A program made the position numbers and the translations under genes. This document shows positions 21,364 through 29,899 of a stretch of DNA of 64,000 nucleotides, piece after piece. Below the pieces are notes generated by a model. The model did no database searches, was not told the origin of the DNA, and was given only the letters and a program-made list of their open reading frames with translations. Location: the NCBI RefSeq assembly GCF_028128765.1, contig NZ_LBJG01000002.1, positions 124,623 to 188,622 of the forward strand, given 5' to 3'. The first letter of the stretch is position 1. Each line of letters opens with the position of its first letter. The stretch comes from Bradyrhizobium sp. CCBAU 51627. GTDB taxonomy: Bacteria; Pseudomonadota; Alphaproteobacteria; Rhizobiales; Xanthobacteraceae.

Positions 21364-22488
21364 GTGACCGCGCGCATCCTGCAAAACCCCTGGCGACTTC
21401 TGCTCGCGATCAACGCGGCGGTGATCGCCGGCGTCTTCGTGCACAAGATCCAGCTGCCGCCTTACGTCCCCTATATCCATCTCCTCGTCGACTACCATTT
21501 CGGTTTCATCAAGCGCGCGCTGATCGGGGCGATCGTCGCGCTGTTCACCGACAAGGTGCCGGTCTGGCTGGTGTTCGCGCTCGGCGGGGCGGCATGGCTG
21601 ATGACGCTCGGCCTCTACGCAAGACTGTTTCAGAAGACGTTCGGCTTCACGGCGAAGACGCTGCCACTGTTCGTCTTCATCGCGGGCTCGCCGTTCTTCT
21701 TCAAGAACTTCATGCACACGCTCGGCCATTTCGACATCTATGGCTGCGCGCTCGCGATCATCCTGCTCTTGATGCCGGCGGACTCATTGCTGTTCGTGGC
21801 GACGGCGGCGCTGTTCTCGATCATTCTCGTCCTGATCCACCACATTCATCTCTTGATGTATGTGCCGACGATCATCACCATCGTCGTGACCAGGCATTAT
21901 CTCGCCTACGGCCTCAATCGCGGCAACGTCGCCTTTGGCTGCATCGCTTTCGTTCTGGTGTCCGCGCTGTTCTTCGCCGCGCAGTTCCTGGGGACGATGC
22001 CGATCCCGGAAGCCGATTTCGTCGCTTACTTGAAGACCCGGATGGCCGATCCCTCACGGAACGATCTCCTGCAATTCGCCTATATCTGGTATCAACCGCT
22101 GGCGAAGGAAATTACGGACACCTGGGCTTGGCTGCCGCACAACAGCCTCGGCATGCCCGTGTTCGCCCTGCTGATCTGGCTGCACACGCCGCTGTGGCGT
22201 TATTTTGCGAAACTGATCGGTGCACTCGCGAGCGAGACTCACCGCAGGCTCGTCATTGCGGCCCTGGTCGGCGTCAGCCTCGCCTATCTCGTGATGTTCG
22301 CGATGGTGTTCGACTATTCGCGCTGGATCTCGAACTGGGCGGTCTGCATGTTCCTGATCCTGCACGCGGTGAAGATGCTGCCGGCAAAGCAGGAGACGGC
22401 ACTGATTCCGGGGGAGGATCAGAGGACCAACATCTTTGGGCTGATCCTCACCCTGATCCCGCGAGTTGGAATCGTTCGGCCGTTCTAG
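21364..22488 (+). CDS. multispanning membrane protein of unknown function
   Basis: A 374-residue polytopic membrane protein with roughly nine hydrophobic segments spread over its length. It is rich in aromatic residues in the loops (for example SPFFFKNFMHTLGHFDIYG). I recognise no family motif. The predicted start is a GTG at 21364, 28 bp after hslU. A longer open frame in another phase covers the same stretch but is Arg-rich and lacks helices, so it is a shadow. The stop codon overlaps that of the convergent smr gene. A polymer-synthesis or transporter role could be imagined but is not supported by any residue seen. Confidence 0.75.
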   Translation: MTARILQNPWRLLLAINAAVIAGVFVHKIQLPPYVPYIHLLVDYHFGFIKRALIGAIVALFTDKVPVWLVFALGGAAWLMTLGLYARLFQKTFGFTAKTLPLFVFIAGSPFFFKNFMHTLGHFDIYGCALAIILLLMPADSLLFVATAALFSIILVLIHHIHLLMYVPTIITIVVTRHYLAYGLNRGNVAFGCIAFVLVSALFFAAQFLGTMPIPEADFVAYLKTRMADPSRNDLLQFAYIWYQPLAKEITDTWAWLPHNSLGMPVFALLIWLHTPLWRYFAKLIGALASETHRRLVIAALVGVSLAYLVMFAMVFDYSRWISNWAVCMFLILHAVKMLPAKQETALIPGEDQRTNIFGLILTLIPRVGIVRPF

Positions 22489-23078
22489 TAGCGGGCCCGC
22501 CGGATCCGCACATAAAGCGCGCCCTCGCCGCCATGGCCGATCGCGGCTTCCTCGAAGCCGACCACGAAGGCGCGGAATTCCGGCAGGCTCAGCCATTCCG
22601 GCACCTGCCGGCGCAGCACGCCACTTTCGCCGCCGCTGCGGCCTTTGCCGGTGATGACGAGCACAAAGGTCAGGCCGTCGTGATGGGCGCGATGCAGGAA
22701 ACCGGTCAGGGCGCGATGCGCGCGCGCCTGCGTCATGCCGTGCAGATCAAGCCGCGCCTCGATCTCGCTGCGGCCACGCGACAGTTTTGTGCGCTCGCGC
22801 TTGCCGAGCGGGGCGAGCGGCGGCATCGCCGGCTTGGATGGACACGGGGCTGGAGTCGCAGCCAACGACCGCGGCGATGGTGCGGGCTTTGCAACTAGCG
22901 CTGCGGGCGCAGGCTCGGTGCGCGACGCGCCGTGCACCTTCGTCGCGCGATGCTTGCGCAGCGGCTTGACTTGTTTTGCGACGAGGTCCCACAGCTCGCG
23001 GTCTTCCTCGCTGAGCGCACGACGGCGCGGCGAGGGGCGCGGCGGATCCAGCACGGGCGGACGGGACGATCGCTTCAT
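22485..23078 (-). CDS. Smr/MutS2-domain protein
   Basis: A 197-residue protein with a disordered, basic and Pro-rich N-terminal half and a C-terminal Smr domain. The domain shows LDLHGMTQARA (family motif LDLHG), VITGKGRSGGESGVLRR (TGKG) and HGGEGALYVRIRR (HGGxG). Smr domains bind or nick nucleic acids, including stalled-ribosome mRNA in studied cases; which applies here is unknown. The start overlaps the end of mltA by 4 bp. The order Tim44-like, mltA, smr on this side of the candidate origin is a common alphaproteobacterial arrangement. Confidence 0.9.
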   Translation of the reverse strand: MKRSSRPPVLDPPRPSPRRRALSEEDRELWDLVAKQVKPLRKHRATKVHGASRTEPAPAALVAKPAPSPRSLAATPAPCPSKPAMPPLAPLGKRERTKLSRGRSEIEARLDLHGMTQARAHRALTGFLHRAHHDGLTFVLVITGKGRSGGESGVLRRQVPEWLSLPEFRAFVVGFEEAAIGHGGEGALYVRIRRARY

Positions 23079-24574
23079 TGCTGGTGGGAACGACTTTTCA
23101 TATGCCTGCGCGGTTCGCGGACAGGCTCTATCACAGGACGCGGCGCCGGCAACGGCACTGGGCCGGCAATGGCCACGGTCTCGCCCTTCGGGTCCTTGGC
23201 GGAATTGCCCTGCGGAAACAGTTTTGCGATCTTCTCCGACGGCCGCGGGTCCGGCACCGGCAGCCGCGCCGCGCGCACGCCGGGATCGAGGCTCTTCGGC
23301 ACCAGCATGACGAAATGCATGGGATGGCGCAGCCGGCCCGACAGGCGGCCGGCTTCAGCGCCGGCCCCAAAATAGAGATCAGCGCGAGCCGGGCCGATGA
23401 TGGCCGAGCCGGTGTCCTGCGCGATCATCAGGCGATGGAACGGCGTCTTGGCGCGGTCGGACTCGATAGGCAGCTCGCCTTCAATGAAGAACGGCGTGCC
23501 GTAGACGTGCAGCGACTTGTCGACCGCGATCGACCGGCCGGCGGTAAGCGGGATGCCTTGCGCACCCACCGCTTCGTCCTTGTCGGACAGGTTGACCTCG
23601 TGGAAGAAGATATAGGACCGGTTCTGCCGCCGCAGCTCCTTTGCGCCGTCGGGATTCTGCGCCATCCACTCCCTGATCTTCTGCATCGACATCTCTTCCT
23701 TCGGAATGATGCCGCGCTCGATCAGGACACGCCCGACGGCGGTGTAGGGATAGCCGTTATACGAATCGTAGTTGAGACGGATGGTGCTGCCGTCGTCGAA
23801 CTTGATCCGCGCCGAGCCCTGGATCTGGGCGAACAAGAGATCGGTCGGGTCCTTCAGCCAGGCGATCTCCAGCCCACGGCCGGCGATCTTGCCGTCCTCG
23901 ATCTCGCCACGGTCGTAATAGGGCACCAGCTTGCGGCGGCCGATCTTGCGATAGACCGGGCCCTTGTTGGGCAGGCTGACCGAGGCCTGATTGAAGCCAC
24001 GCACGAACAGGTTGGAGGGGCGGCGGTAGACCGGGACGTTGTAGACCTCGGTCTGCGTGCGCGATCCCTCCAGCACCGGCTCGTAATAGCCGGTGACGAA
24101 GCCGTCGGGCTCGCCAAGGCGCGAAATGCGCAGCGGCGAAAAATTCTCCTCGAAGAAGGCCTTTGCCTTGGAATCGTCGGTCACGTCGAGCGTCTTGGCA
24201 ACGCGGCAGGGCTCGCTCAATGAGCCGCCCAGTGCTTTCGGCTCGGGCGCAGCGGTCTGCGCGTTGATCGAACGGCAGCTGGCGCGAAAGGTCTTGTACG
24301 CGGCGAGATGATCGTCATCGCTCCAGCCCTTCACGTCGGCCCAGGCCAGCGGCAGATATTGCGCACCGGGAATCTCGAACGGGAGAGGCAGCTGAGGATA
24401 GGGCAGCGCGCGCGGCGGGATCGCGGCCGCTTCGGGGAGACGATGATGATGGCTGCGGTAGTGGCGCCGCGCAGCCTCGGCGCCAAGGGAAAACGAAGCC
24501 AGCACGACGAGGCCTGCGCAAAGCGTCGTCGCGCCGTTCTTCAGAAGATTCTTAATTCGCGCTTCCGGTGCCAA
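23075..24574 (-). CDS. mltA: membrane-bound lytic murein transglycosylase A
   Basis: MltA cleaves peptidoglycan glycan strands with formation of anhydromuramic acid. The product has a signal segment (NGATTLCAGLVVLASFSLG), an MltA domain through the middle (VTGYYEPVLEGSRT, then GRGLEIAWLKDP) and a C-terminal 3D domain (IGPARADLYFGAG). A Pro-rich basic tail follows. It lacks an obvious lipobox. No ATG lies near the signal sequence. I chose a TTG at 24574, which has GGAAG about 5 bp upstream and overlaps the Tim44-like gene by 23 bp. The exact start is the least certain point. Confidence 0.88.
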   Translation of the reverse strand: MAPEARIKNLLKNGATTLCAGLVVLASFSLGAEAARRHYRSHHHRLPEAAAIPPRALPYPQLPLPFEIPGAQYLPLAWADVKGWSDDDHLAAYKTFRASCRSINAQTAAPEPKALGGSLSEPCRVAKTLDVTDDSKAKAFFEENFSPLRISRLGEPDGFVTGYYEPVLEGSRTQTEVYNVPVYRRPSNLFVRGFNQASVSLPNKGPVYRKIGRRKLVPYYDRGEIEDGKIAGRGLEIAWLKDPTDLLFAQIQGSARIKFDDGSTIRLNYDSYNGYPYTAVGRVLIERGIIPKEEMSMQKIREWMAQNPDGAKELRRQNRSYIFFHEVNLSDKDEAVGAQGIPLTAGRSIAVDKSLHVYGTPFFIEGELPIESDRAKTPFHRLMIAQDTGSAIIGPARADLYFGAGAEAGRLSGRLRHPMHFVMLVPKSLDPGVRAARLPVPDPRPSEKIAKLFPQGNSAKDPKGETVAIAGPVPLPAPRPVIEPVREPRRHMKSRSHQQ

Positions 24575-25256
24575 CCAGCTTCCAGTTCGGATCGCGAGAG
24601 GTGATGTCGCGGGCGAAAGTCCAGATGTCGGTGATGTCGGCGACCTTGTCGGCGTTGCCATCGACAATGTTGCCGGCCCTGTCACGGGTGACCGAGATCA
24701 TCTGCGAGACGAAGCGCACGGTCAGCTGTGCCGTACGGTCGCGCAGCTCGGCGCCGACGAGCTCGGCCTTGTCGATCGAGACGAAGCGGGTCTCGGTCTT
24801 CTGCTCGTTCTTCTCGCGTTCCCTGATCGCGGCGTCGAAACTCTCATAGACGTCAGAGGACAAGAGGTCGCGGAGCGCGCGGCGGTCGCCATTGGCAAAG
24901 GCCAGCACGATCATCTCATAGGCGCCCCGTGCGCCTGAGAGGAAATGACGCGGGTCGAAGGTGGAATCCTTGTCGACGATGGCGTCGAAGCCTTGAGCGA
25001 GTGCGGTGCCGGGCTCGGCCAGGCCCTTCCAGCGGTCGGAGGGCGGGGCCGGCTCGGCTGTGGGCGCGAGCGGCGGCTGGTCGATCACCTTGCCCGGCAT
25101 CGTTACGACGTTCTTGTCCGGGGCACCCCCGAGCGCATTGCGAGCGGTGCGGTCGAACGGCGGCCGCTCATTGCCGGTTCGCTGCCCCAGCACGCTGCGC
25201 AGCCGCAGGAAAATAAAGACCGCCAGCGCTAGGAAGATGATGGTGTAGATGTCCAC
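24552..25256 (-). CDS. Tim44/TimA-family inner-membrane protein
   Basis: A 234-residue Tim44-domain protein. One N-terminal transmembrane helix (IYTIIFLALAVFIFLRL) is followed by a linker and a Tim44-like domain with FLSGARGAYEMIVLAFANGD and LTVRFVSQMISV. In bacteria this family (TimA/TimB in Caulobacter) is membrane-associated and related to mitochondrial Tim44. I chose the GTG at 25256, which puts the membrane helix at the very N-terminus. It leads the minus-strand run Tim44-like, mltA, smr. A role in membrane-protein handling is family-level inference. Confidence 0.88.
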   Translation of the reverse strand: MDIYTIIFLALAVFIFLRLRSVLGQRTGNERPPFDRTARNALGGAPDKNVVTMPGKVIDQPPLAPTAEPAPPSDRWKGLAEPGTALAQGFDAIVDKDSTFDPRHFLSGARGAYEMIVLAFANGDRRALRDLLSSDVYESFDAAIREREKNEQKTETRFVSIDKAELVGAELRDRTAQLTVRFVSQMISVTRDRAGNIVDGNADKVADITDIWTFARDITSRDPNWKLVGTGSAN

Positions 25257-25667
25257 GTCGGATCGCTTTCTGGTCTTAAACTCAGGTCTGCTTTGAGGTC
25301 GCTGCCGGGAAAATCGATCCGGCCAGTAGACCGTTCCATACCCGAACGGCAAGATGACATCACCATTTTAGGCCCGCGCGTCATGTCCGCCCGGATGTAG
25401 GCACGAAACTTGGCCCAGCCAATGGCGCCTTTTGGCACAGCCGCAAGTGTAGCGCGTTTTATGCTTAAGGGGAAACCCGATCATGGGTGGAAATCGCGCA
25501 TCTTCAAGGATTTAACGTGCTATTGGTGCTCTGGGCTGGTCAAACGTCATAGTTGCGGGTGTGGCCGGGATTGCCCCTGCGAAGCCGTTCGTCCTTGTGG
25601 AATGAGGCAGCCCTATGTTAGCCAACCGCCGCGAAATTCAGCCCCAATCGGGTAAGGAGACACTCTG
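25257..25667. other. gene-free interval before secB
   Basis: A 411-bp divergent region between the Tim44-like gene and secB. A Cys-rich reading frame of 81 codons can be drawn at 25410-25655, but it lacks family motifs and a convincing ribosome-binding site. In many alphaproteobacteria fxsA occupies this position; no FxsA-like membrane protein is visible here. The promoters of both flanking genes should lie in this stretch. Confidence 0.5.
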
Positions 25668-26153
25668 ATGACCAACGGTAACGGCACCCCTCCCGAGGCG
25701 GCCCAGGCTCCCCAGCTCAATGTGCTGGCGCAATATACCAAGGACCTCTCGTTCGAAAATCCGAACGCGCCGAGCTCGCTCCAGCCGCAGAGCCAGCCGC
25801 CCCAGATCAATATTCAGATCAACGTCGGCGCCAATAATCTCAGCGAAACCGAATTCGAGGTGACGCTGTCGGTCGAAGGCAAGGCCGAGACCGCGGGCAA
25901 GGTGATGTTCTCGTTCGAACTCGCTTATGCCGGCGTGTTCCGCATCGCGAACGTGCCGAAGGAGAACCTGCATCCGCTGGTCATGATCGAGTGCCCGCGC
26001 CTGTTGTTCCCGTTCGCCCGCGAGATCATCGCGACCGCTGTGCGCGACGGCGGGTTCCCGCCACTCATGCTCGACCCGGTCGATTTCGTCGGTCTCTATC
26101 GCCAGAACATGGAGCGGCAGATGGCCGCCCAGGGTCAGGCCGGACAGGCTTAA
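25668..26153 (+). CDS. secB: protein-export chaperone SecB
   Basis: SecB is a tetrameric cytosolic chaperone that keeps preproteins unfolded and hands them to SecA. The 161-residue protein has the family core: LSFENPNAP, then the alternating-strand segment [12 protein letters not shown] and [11 protein letters not shown]. The YAGVFRI and [28 protein letters not shown] regions line the SecA-binding surface. The ATG at 25668 follows AAGGAGA, a strong Shine-Dalgarno. Its TAA overlaps the stop of the convergent dnaQ gene within a TTAA tetranucleotide. Confidence 0.97.
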   Translation: MTNGNGTPPEAAQAPQLNVLAQYTKDLSFENPNAPSSLQPQSQPPQINIQINVGANNLSETEFEVTLSVEGKAETAGKVMFSFELAYAGVFRIANVPKENLHPLVMIECPRLLFPFAREIIATAVRDGGFPPLMLDPVDFVGLYRQNMERQMAAQGQAGQA

Positions 26154-26866
26154 CCAGCCGGAAGGGCGGTCGGAGCGGCGAGGTACTCGTTCCAGATTGC
26201 CTTGTCGCCCATCGTTGCGATGAAAGCCCGATGGGCCTCCCGCTCGGCGTCCGTTACCCGCGGCGCCAGCGGCACCAAGCGCTGCCGCCGCGGCGCATCG
26301 CCGGCGGCATTGATACGAATCTCCTGGGCTTCCGACGCCAGCAGAAGCTGCGACTGCCGCGCTCCGACCAGATCGACATAGACCTCCGCAAGCAGTTCGG
26401 AATCGAGCAGCGCGCCGTGCTTGGTGCGGTGTGAATTGTCGATCGAATAACGCGAGCAGAGATCGTCGAGCCGGTTCGACACGCCGGGATGCTTGCGCCG
26501 CGCCAGCAGCAACGTATCGACCAGCCGCTCGCGCGGAATCGCGGCACGCTTGATCCGGTCGAGCTCGGCATTGATGAAGCTGATGTCGAACGAGGCGTTG
26601 TGGATCACCAGCGGCGCATCGCCAATGAATTCCAGAAACTCGTCGACGATCTCGTGGAACAGAGGCTTGGTCGACAGAAACTCGGCCGACAGCCCGTGCA
26701 CCGCGAAGGCTTCCGCCGGCATATCGCGTTCGGGGTTGATATAGACGTGGTACGTCTGCCCTGTCGGCATCCGGTTGAAGATCTCGACACAACCGATTTC
26801 GACCAGCCGATCGCCGCGAAGCGGATCGAGGCCGGTGGTTTCGGTATCGAGAACGATTTCACGCAT
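26150..26866 (-). CDS. dnaQ: DNA polymerase III epsilon subunit (3'-5' proofreading exonuclease)
   Basis: DnaQ proofreads newly made DNA within the polymerase III core. The 238-residue protein shows the three exonuclease motifs: DTETTG at residues 7-12, [14 protein letters not shown] near 95 and [15 protein letters not shown] near 155. The C-terminal region after the nuclease domain would bind the alpha subunit. I chose the ATG at 26866 ([12 protein letters not shown]), the usual family start; the open frame continues upstream without similarity. It is 40 bp downstream of coaE on the same strand. Confidence 0.96.
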   Translation of the reverse strand: MREIVLDTETTGLDPLRGDRLVEIGCVEIFNRMPTGQTYHVYINPERDMPAEAFAVHGLSAEFLSTKPLFHEIVDEFLEFIGDAPLVIHNASFDISFINAELDRIKRAAIPRERLVDTLLLARRKHPGVSNRLDDLCSRYSIDNSHRTKHGALLDSELLAEVYVDLVGARQSQLLLASEAQEIRINAAGDAPRRQRLVPLAPRVTDAEREAHRAFIATMGDKAIWNEYLAAPTALPAG

Positions 26867-26906
26867 GATTTGGGACGCCGTGCAGGAAGCCGTGCAAGTG
26901 GGCGAA

Positions 26907-27506
26907 TCAGGCCCGCCGCTGCGGCATCTTAACGACCTCGGCCAGGATGTGCGTGATTTGCGCGCGCACCGGCTCAAGTCCGTGTGACGTATCCACTACG
27001 AAATCAGCCCGCTTGCGTTTTTCGGCGTCCGGCATCTGCTTGGCGATGATGGCCTCCAACTTGGCCTCATCCATGGTTCCCCGTGCCAGCACGCGCTCGC
27101 GCTGCAATTCCGGCGAGGTCGAGACCACGACCACGGCATCGACGCGTTTCTCGCCGCCGGTTTCGAACAGCAGCGGAATGTCGAGGACCACGACCGGTGC
27201 CTTGGCCGCTTCCGCATCGGCAAAGAATTTTTGCCTGGAAGCGCCGAGCATCGGATGGACGATCTGCTCGAGCTGCTTGATCGCGGCCTGGTCATGCACC
27301 ACGCGCGCCGACAGTCTCTGCCGGTCGACCTTGCCGTTTGCCGTGGTGCCGGGAAAGGCGGCCTCGATGGCGGGCGCGGCCTCGCCTTCATAGAGCTGAT
27401 GGACGGCGGCATCGGCGTCGTAGACGGGCACGCCGGCCTCCGCGAACAATTTCGCGGTGGTGGATTTGCCCATCCCGATCGAGCCGGTCAGTCCGAGTAT
27501 CCGCAT
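26907..27506 (-). CDS. coaE: dephospho-CoA kinase
   Basis: CoaE adds the 3'-phosphate to dephospho-CoA, the last step of coenzyme A synthesis. The 199-residue protein has P-loop [12 protein letters not shown] at its N-terminus. The family residues [18 protein letters not shown] and [18 protein letters not shown] follow. The ATG at 27506 directly follows a duplicated 14-bp sequence containing GGGATG. Together with dnaQ and maf it forms the usual alphaproteobacterial block, except that aroE, which often lies between maf and coaE, is absent. Confidence 0.97.
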   Translation of the reverse strand: MRILGLTGSIGMGKSTTAKLFAEAGVPVYDADAAVHQLYEGEAAPAIEAAFPGTTANGKVDRQRLSARVVHDQAAIKQLEQIVHPMLGASRQKFFADAEAAKAPVVVLDIPLLFETGGEKRVDAVVVVSTSPELQRERVLARGTMDEAKLEAIIAKQMPDAEKRKRADFVVDTSHGLEPVRAQITHILAEVVKMPQRRA

Positions 27507-27509
27507 CAG

Positions 27510-27537
27510 TGCAAAATCATCCCTGCAAAATCATCCC
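27510..27537. repeat. 14-bp tandem duplication between maf and coaE
   Basis: Two exact adjacent copies of TGCAAAATCATCCC fill almost the whole 37-bp gap. Read on the coding (minus) strand, each copy contains GGGATGATTTTGCA, so the leader of coaE has two G-rich segments and two out-of-frame ATG codons that run into early stops. Confidence 0.9.
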
Positions 27538-27543
27538 TGCCAG

Positions 27544-28152
27544 TCACACCGCAACTAGCCGCTCACGCCGCAGGAACGCAAGCAACGGCAACAGCGGCAG
27601 GCCGAGAATGGTGAAATGGTCGCCCTCGATCCGCTCGAACAGATGGATGCCAAGGCCTTCGAGCTGATAGGCACCGACGCTGGTGGTTACGGCATCGCCG
27701 GCGGCGTAGAGATAGGATGAAAGCTCCGCCTCGGTCATGTCTCGCATCGTCATGCGGGCGACCGACACCTCCTCGAAGACAATCTTGCCGTCATGCGCCA
27801 TCGCGACGGCGGAATTCAGCTCATGAGTGTTGCCGGCGAGATCGCGCAATTGCGCCAACGCCGCTGCCCGGCCGGCGGGCTTGTTGAACAGCCGGTCGCC
27901 AAGGGCCAGCGTCTGGTCGGCACCGATCACATAGCTTCCGGGACGATTGACCGAGACCGCTTTCGCTTTCTCGCGCGCCAGCAGCAGGCCGATCTCGCGC
28001 GGATTCGAAAGCCCGGACGCGGCCTGAATGCCGCGCTCGTCGATATCGGCGGTAACAGCCTCGAATTCGAGTCCGGCATTCGCCAGCAGCGTTTTTCGTG
28101 CGCTGCTCTGCGAAGCCAGGATCAACGGAGATCTACCGCGCCACAGACTCAT
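27544..28152 (-). CDS. maf: Maf-family nucleoside triphosphate pyrophosphatase
   Basis: Maf proteins hydrolyse non-canonical or modified nucleoside triphosphates (house-cleaning) and can restrain division when overproduced. The 202-residue product carries LILASQSSARKTLLANAGLEF (S-x-S-x-R substrate motif, near residue 11), the VIGADQTLALG metal-binding Asp region and SVGAYQLEGLG. I chose the ATG at 28152 (MSLWRG) over a GTG three codons earlier. It starts 10 bp after the DUF299 gene and runs towards coaE, so these genes form one minus-strand unit. Confidence 0.94.
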   Translation of the reverse strand: MSLWRGRSPLILASQSSARKTLLANAGLEFEAVTADIDERGIQAASGLSNPREIGLLLAREKAKAVSVNRPGSYVIGADQTLALGDRLFNKPAGRAAALAQLRDLAGNTHELNSAVAMAHDGKIVFEEVSVARMTMRDMTEAELSSYLYAAGDAVTTSVGAYQLEGLGIHLFERIEGDHFTILGLPLLPLLAFLRRERLVAV

Positions 28153-28161
28153 CGCCGCCAC

Positions 28162-29004
28162 TTATTGTTCTGAAGGCCGGTTGCGCTGGCGATCGCTGTA
28201 GAGCTTCATGATCGCTGCCGCAGTTTCCTCGATCGAGCGCCGCGTGACGTCCAGCAGCGGCCAATCGTGCTTGGCACTCAGCTTGCGCGCAAACGCCACC
28301 TCCTCGGTCACCGATTGCTTGTCGGTATAGGTGTCGCTGCCCGATTCGGCGCCCATCGAGAGCAGACGGTTCTGGCGGATCTGGATCAGGCGTTCCGGCG
28401 TCGCGTGCAGGCTCACCACCAGCGGCCGGGTCAGCGTCTCCAACTGTGCGGGCACGGGAATGCCTGGAACCAGGGGCACATTGGCGGTGCGGATGCCGCG
28501 ATTGGCGAGATAGATCGACGTCGGCGTCTTCGAGGTGCGGGACACGCCGACCAACACGACGTCGGCCTCCTCGAGGCCTTCGGCATGTTGGCCGTCGTCA
28601 TGGATCATCGTGTAGTTCAGCGCATCGATGCGCTTGAAATATTCGGCGTTGAGCACGTGCTGCGCGCCAACACGGCCCGTGGTCGCCGCGCCAAGATAGG
28701 CCTCGAACAATTGCATGACCGGGCCGATGATCGAGAGGCTCGGAACATTGATCGCCTTGCACTTGTCCTCCAGCCTAGACACCAGGTCCTTCTCCAGCAA
28801 CGTGAACAGCACGATGCCGGGCGCTTCCTCGATCTCGTCGAGCACGCGGTCAAGCTGCTTCTGGCTGCGCACGAGCGGATAGACGTGCTCGACCGGCGTG
28901 ACGTTGGCGTATTGCGCGGCGACGGCGCGCGCGACCGTGATCAGCGTCTCTCCGGTGGAGTCGGAGACGAGATGCAGATGGAAATAATTGCTCGAGGTCG
29001 GCAC
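28162..29004 (-). CDS. PpsR/PDRP-type kinase-pyrophosphorylase (DUF299)
   Basis: This family regulates pyruvate phosphate dikinase or PEP synthase by ADP-dependent phosphorylation and Pi-dependent dephosphorylation of a threonine. The 280-residue protein begins with [14 protein letters not shown] and contains the P-loop-like [21 protein letters not shown] near residue 150. The start is a GTG at 29004 with AAAAGAG upstream; no ATG is available nearby. It is the homologue of the DUF299 gene that flanks the mapped replication origins of Caulobacter and Rickettsia, and it faces the candidate origin here. Confidence 0.94.
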   Translation of the reverse strand: MPTSSNYFHLHLVSDSTGETLITVARAVAAQYANVTPVEHVYPLVRSQKQLDRVLDEIEEAPGIVLFTLLEKDLVSRLEDKCKAINVPSLSIIGPVMQLFEAYLGAATTGRVGAQHVLNAEYFKRIDALNYTMIHDDGQHAEGLEEADVVLVGVSRTSKTPTSIYLANRGIRTANVPLVPGIPVPAQLETLTRPLVVSLHATPERLIQIRQNRLLSMGAESGSDTYTDKQSVTEEVAFARKLSAKHDWPLLDVTRRSIEETAAAIMKLYSDRQRNRPSEQ

Positions 29005-29034
29005 AAAAACTCTTTTGAATGTCGTTGGGTGGTT

Positions 29035-29053
29035 TGTGGATTTCTGTGGAGCT
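29035..29053 (-). promoter_or_regulatory. pair of DnaA-box-like sequences
   Basis: On the minus strand 29035-29043 reads AAATCCACA (core ATCCACA, 7 of 9 against TTATCCACA), and 29045-29053 reads AGCTCCACA, a weaker match. The two share orientation and are 10 bp apart, one helical turn, next to the DUF299 start. Confidence 0.45.
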
Positions 29054-29104
29054 TAACCCCTCGGAAAGGGATGCGCGACATCACGGGCGGGATAAGTGCC
29101 GATT

Positions 29105-29113
29105 TTCTTCACA
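29105..29113 (+). promoter_or_regulatory. DnaA-box-like sequence
   Basis: TTCTTCACA, one mismatch from TTATNCACA (third position). Confidence 0.45.
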
Positions 29114-29267
29114 CCACTGCCCGTCAGAACAAGTCCGGCGCCATCCCGGGCGGGAAGCGGGATTGCGCGGACAACCCCCTTGATAAGCTGCCGACAGAAA
29201 GGCGCAAGCCTTTGAAGCGCGGCGGCTTATCTGAACAGGCCCAGGCTGTCCGGGACATGTTGATGGA

Positions 29268-29276
29268 TGTGAACAA
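29268..29276 (-). promoter_or_regulatory. DnaA-box-like sequence
   Basis: TTGTTCACA on the minus strand, one mismatch from TTATNCACA (third position). It faces the box at 29105. Confidence 0.45.
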
Positions 29277-29330
29277 GCGCGCGCGAACGCGCGGATGGAA
29301 TTGCGTGAGCCCAATCCACGGTCACTCAGA

Positions 29331-29366
29331 CTCAAACCTTTAAGAATCTAAGATTCTAGATTTGAG
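29331..29366. promoter_or_regulatory. AT-rich palindrome with GANTC sites (possible unwinding element)
   Basis: Outer arms CTCAAA (29331-29336) and TTTGAG (29361-29366) enclose a perfect palindrome AGAATCT-A-AGATTCT at 29343-29357. GANTC motifs, the target of the CcrM methylase, occur at 29329-29333, 29344-29348 and 29352-29356. The segment is markedly more AT-rich than its surroundings, as expected for an origin unwinding region. Confidence 0.55.
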
Positions 29367-29403
29367 GAAGGCGCTACGGACGGATATGTGTGAAGGTGAG
29401 ACC

Positions 29404-29418
29404 TTAACGAGTTCTTAC
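29404..29418 (+). promoter_or_regulatory. CtrA-binding-site-like sequence
   Basis: TTAA-CGAGTTC-TTAC, one base off the CtrA consensus TTAA-N7-TTAA. It abuts CTATCCCCA at 29418-29426, which contains TCCCCA, the weak DnaA W-box described in Caulobacter. It is 46 bp upstream of hemJ, so it could serve the origin or the hemJ promoter. Confidence 0.5.
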
Positions 29419-29464
29419 TATCCCCAGACCGCCTGATCGCTGGGCGCAAAGTCGGACGCCGGAC

Positions 29465-29899
29465 ATGTTTGAAGACGTCTATCTCTGGATCAAGGCGCTG
29501 CACGTAATCGCGGTGATGTCCTGGATGGCCGGCATGCTCTATCTGCCGCGGCTGTTCGTTTATCACTGCGAGGCCGAGATCGGCTCGAAACAGTCTGAAA
29601 CCTTCAAGGTGATGGAACGCCGCCTGCTCAAGGCGATCATCAACCCCGCCATGATTGTCACCTGGCTCGCCGGGCTTTATCTCGCCTGGGCCGGCCATTG
29701 GTTCACCTTCGGCTGGCTGCACGTAAAACTGGCAATGGTCCTGGCGATGTCCGCGGTCCACGGCTTTTTTTCCCGATGGCTGAAGGAATTTGCGGCCGAC
29801 CGGCGCCCCTACAGTCAGAAATTCTTCCGGATTATCAATGAGGTGCCGACCGTCCTGATGATCATTATCGTCATCATGGTGATCGTGAAGCCGTTCTAG
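29465..29899 (+). CDS. hemJ: HemJ-type protoporphyrinogen oxidase
   Basis: HemJ oxidises protoporphyrinogen IX to protoporphyrin IX in the inner membrane, the penultimate heme step. The 144-residue protein has four transmembrane helices and the family motif [30 protein letters not shown] (quoted in part from residues 6-35), whose histidine is essential in studied members. LHVKLAMV and a C-terminal hydrophobic stretch ending in VKPF complete it. It is the first gene to the right of the candidate origin. The hemE gene, which often accompanies it in alphaproteobacteria, is not here. Confidence 0.93.
   Translation: MFEDVYLWIKALHVIAVMSWMAGMLYLPRLFVYHCEAEIGSKQSETFKVMERRLLKAIINPAMIVTWLAGLYLAWAGHWFTFGWLHVKLAMVLAMSAVHGFFSRWLKEFAADRRPYSQKFFRIINEVPTVLMIIIVIMVIVKPF

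Larger units (their letters stand above)
29005..29464. other. candidate chromosome replication origin (oriC)
   Basis: This is a 460-bp non-coding interval between the divergent DUF299 (ppsR-type) and hemJ genes, and I propose it as oriC. It contains several sequences close to the DnaA box TTATNCACA, a W-box-like TCCCCA, a CtrA-like TTAA-N7-TTAC and three GANTC sites. An AT-rich palindrome (29331-29366) could melt. Genes to the left run mostly leftward and genes to the right mostly rightward. parS sites and parAB lie 4-8 kb away. The Caulobacter origin lies beside the same DUF299 gene. No replication assay or skew calculation backs this, so the call is an inference. Confidence 0.7.

Noticed and set aside
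21357..22898. 513-codon open frame overlapping the membrane protein gene after hslU
   Set aside because: It is Arg-rich with no helices; the +1-shifted frame starting at 21364 shows regular transmembrane segments.
25410..25655. Possible 81-codon Cys-rich gene before secB
   Set aside because: No clear ribosome-binding site, no motif, and it occupies a region that must carry two promoters.
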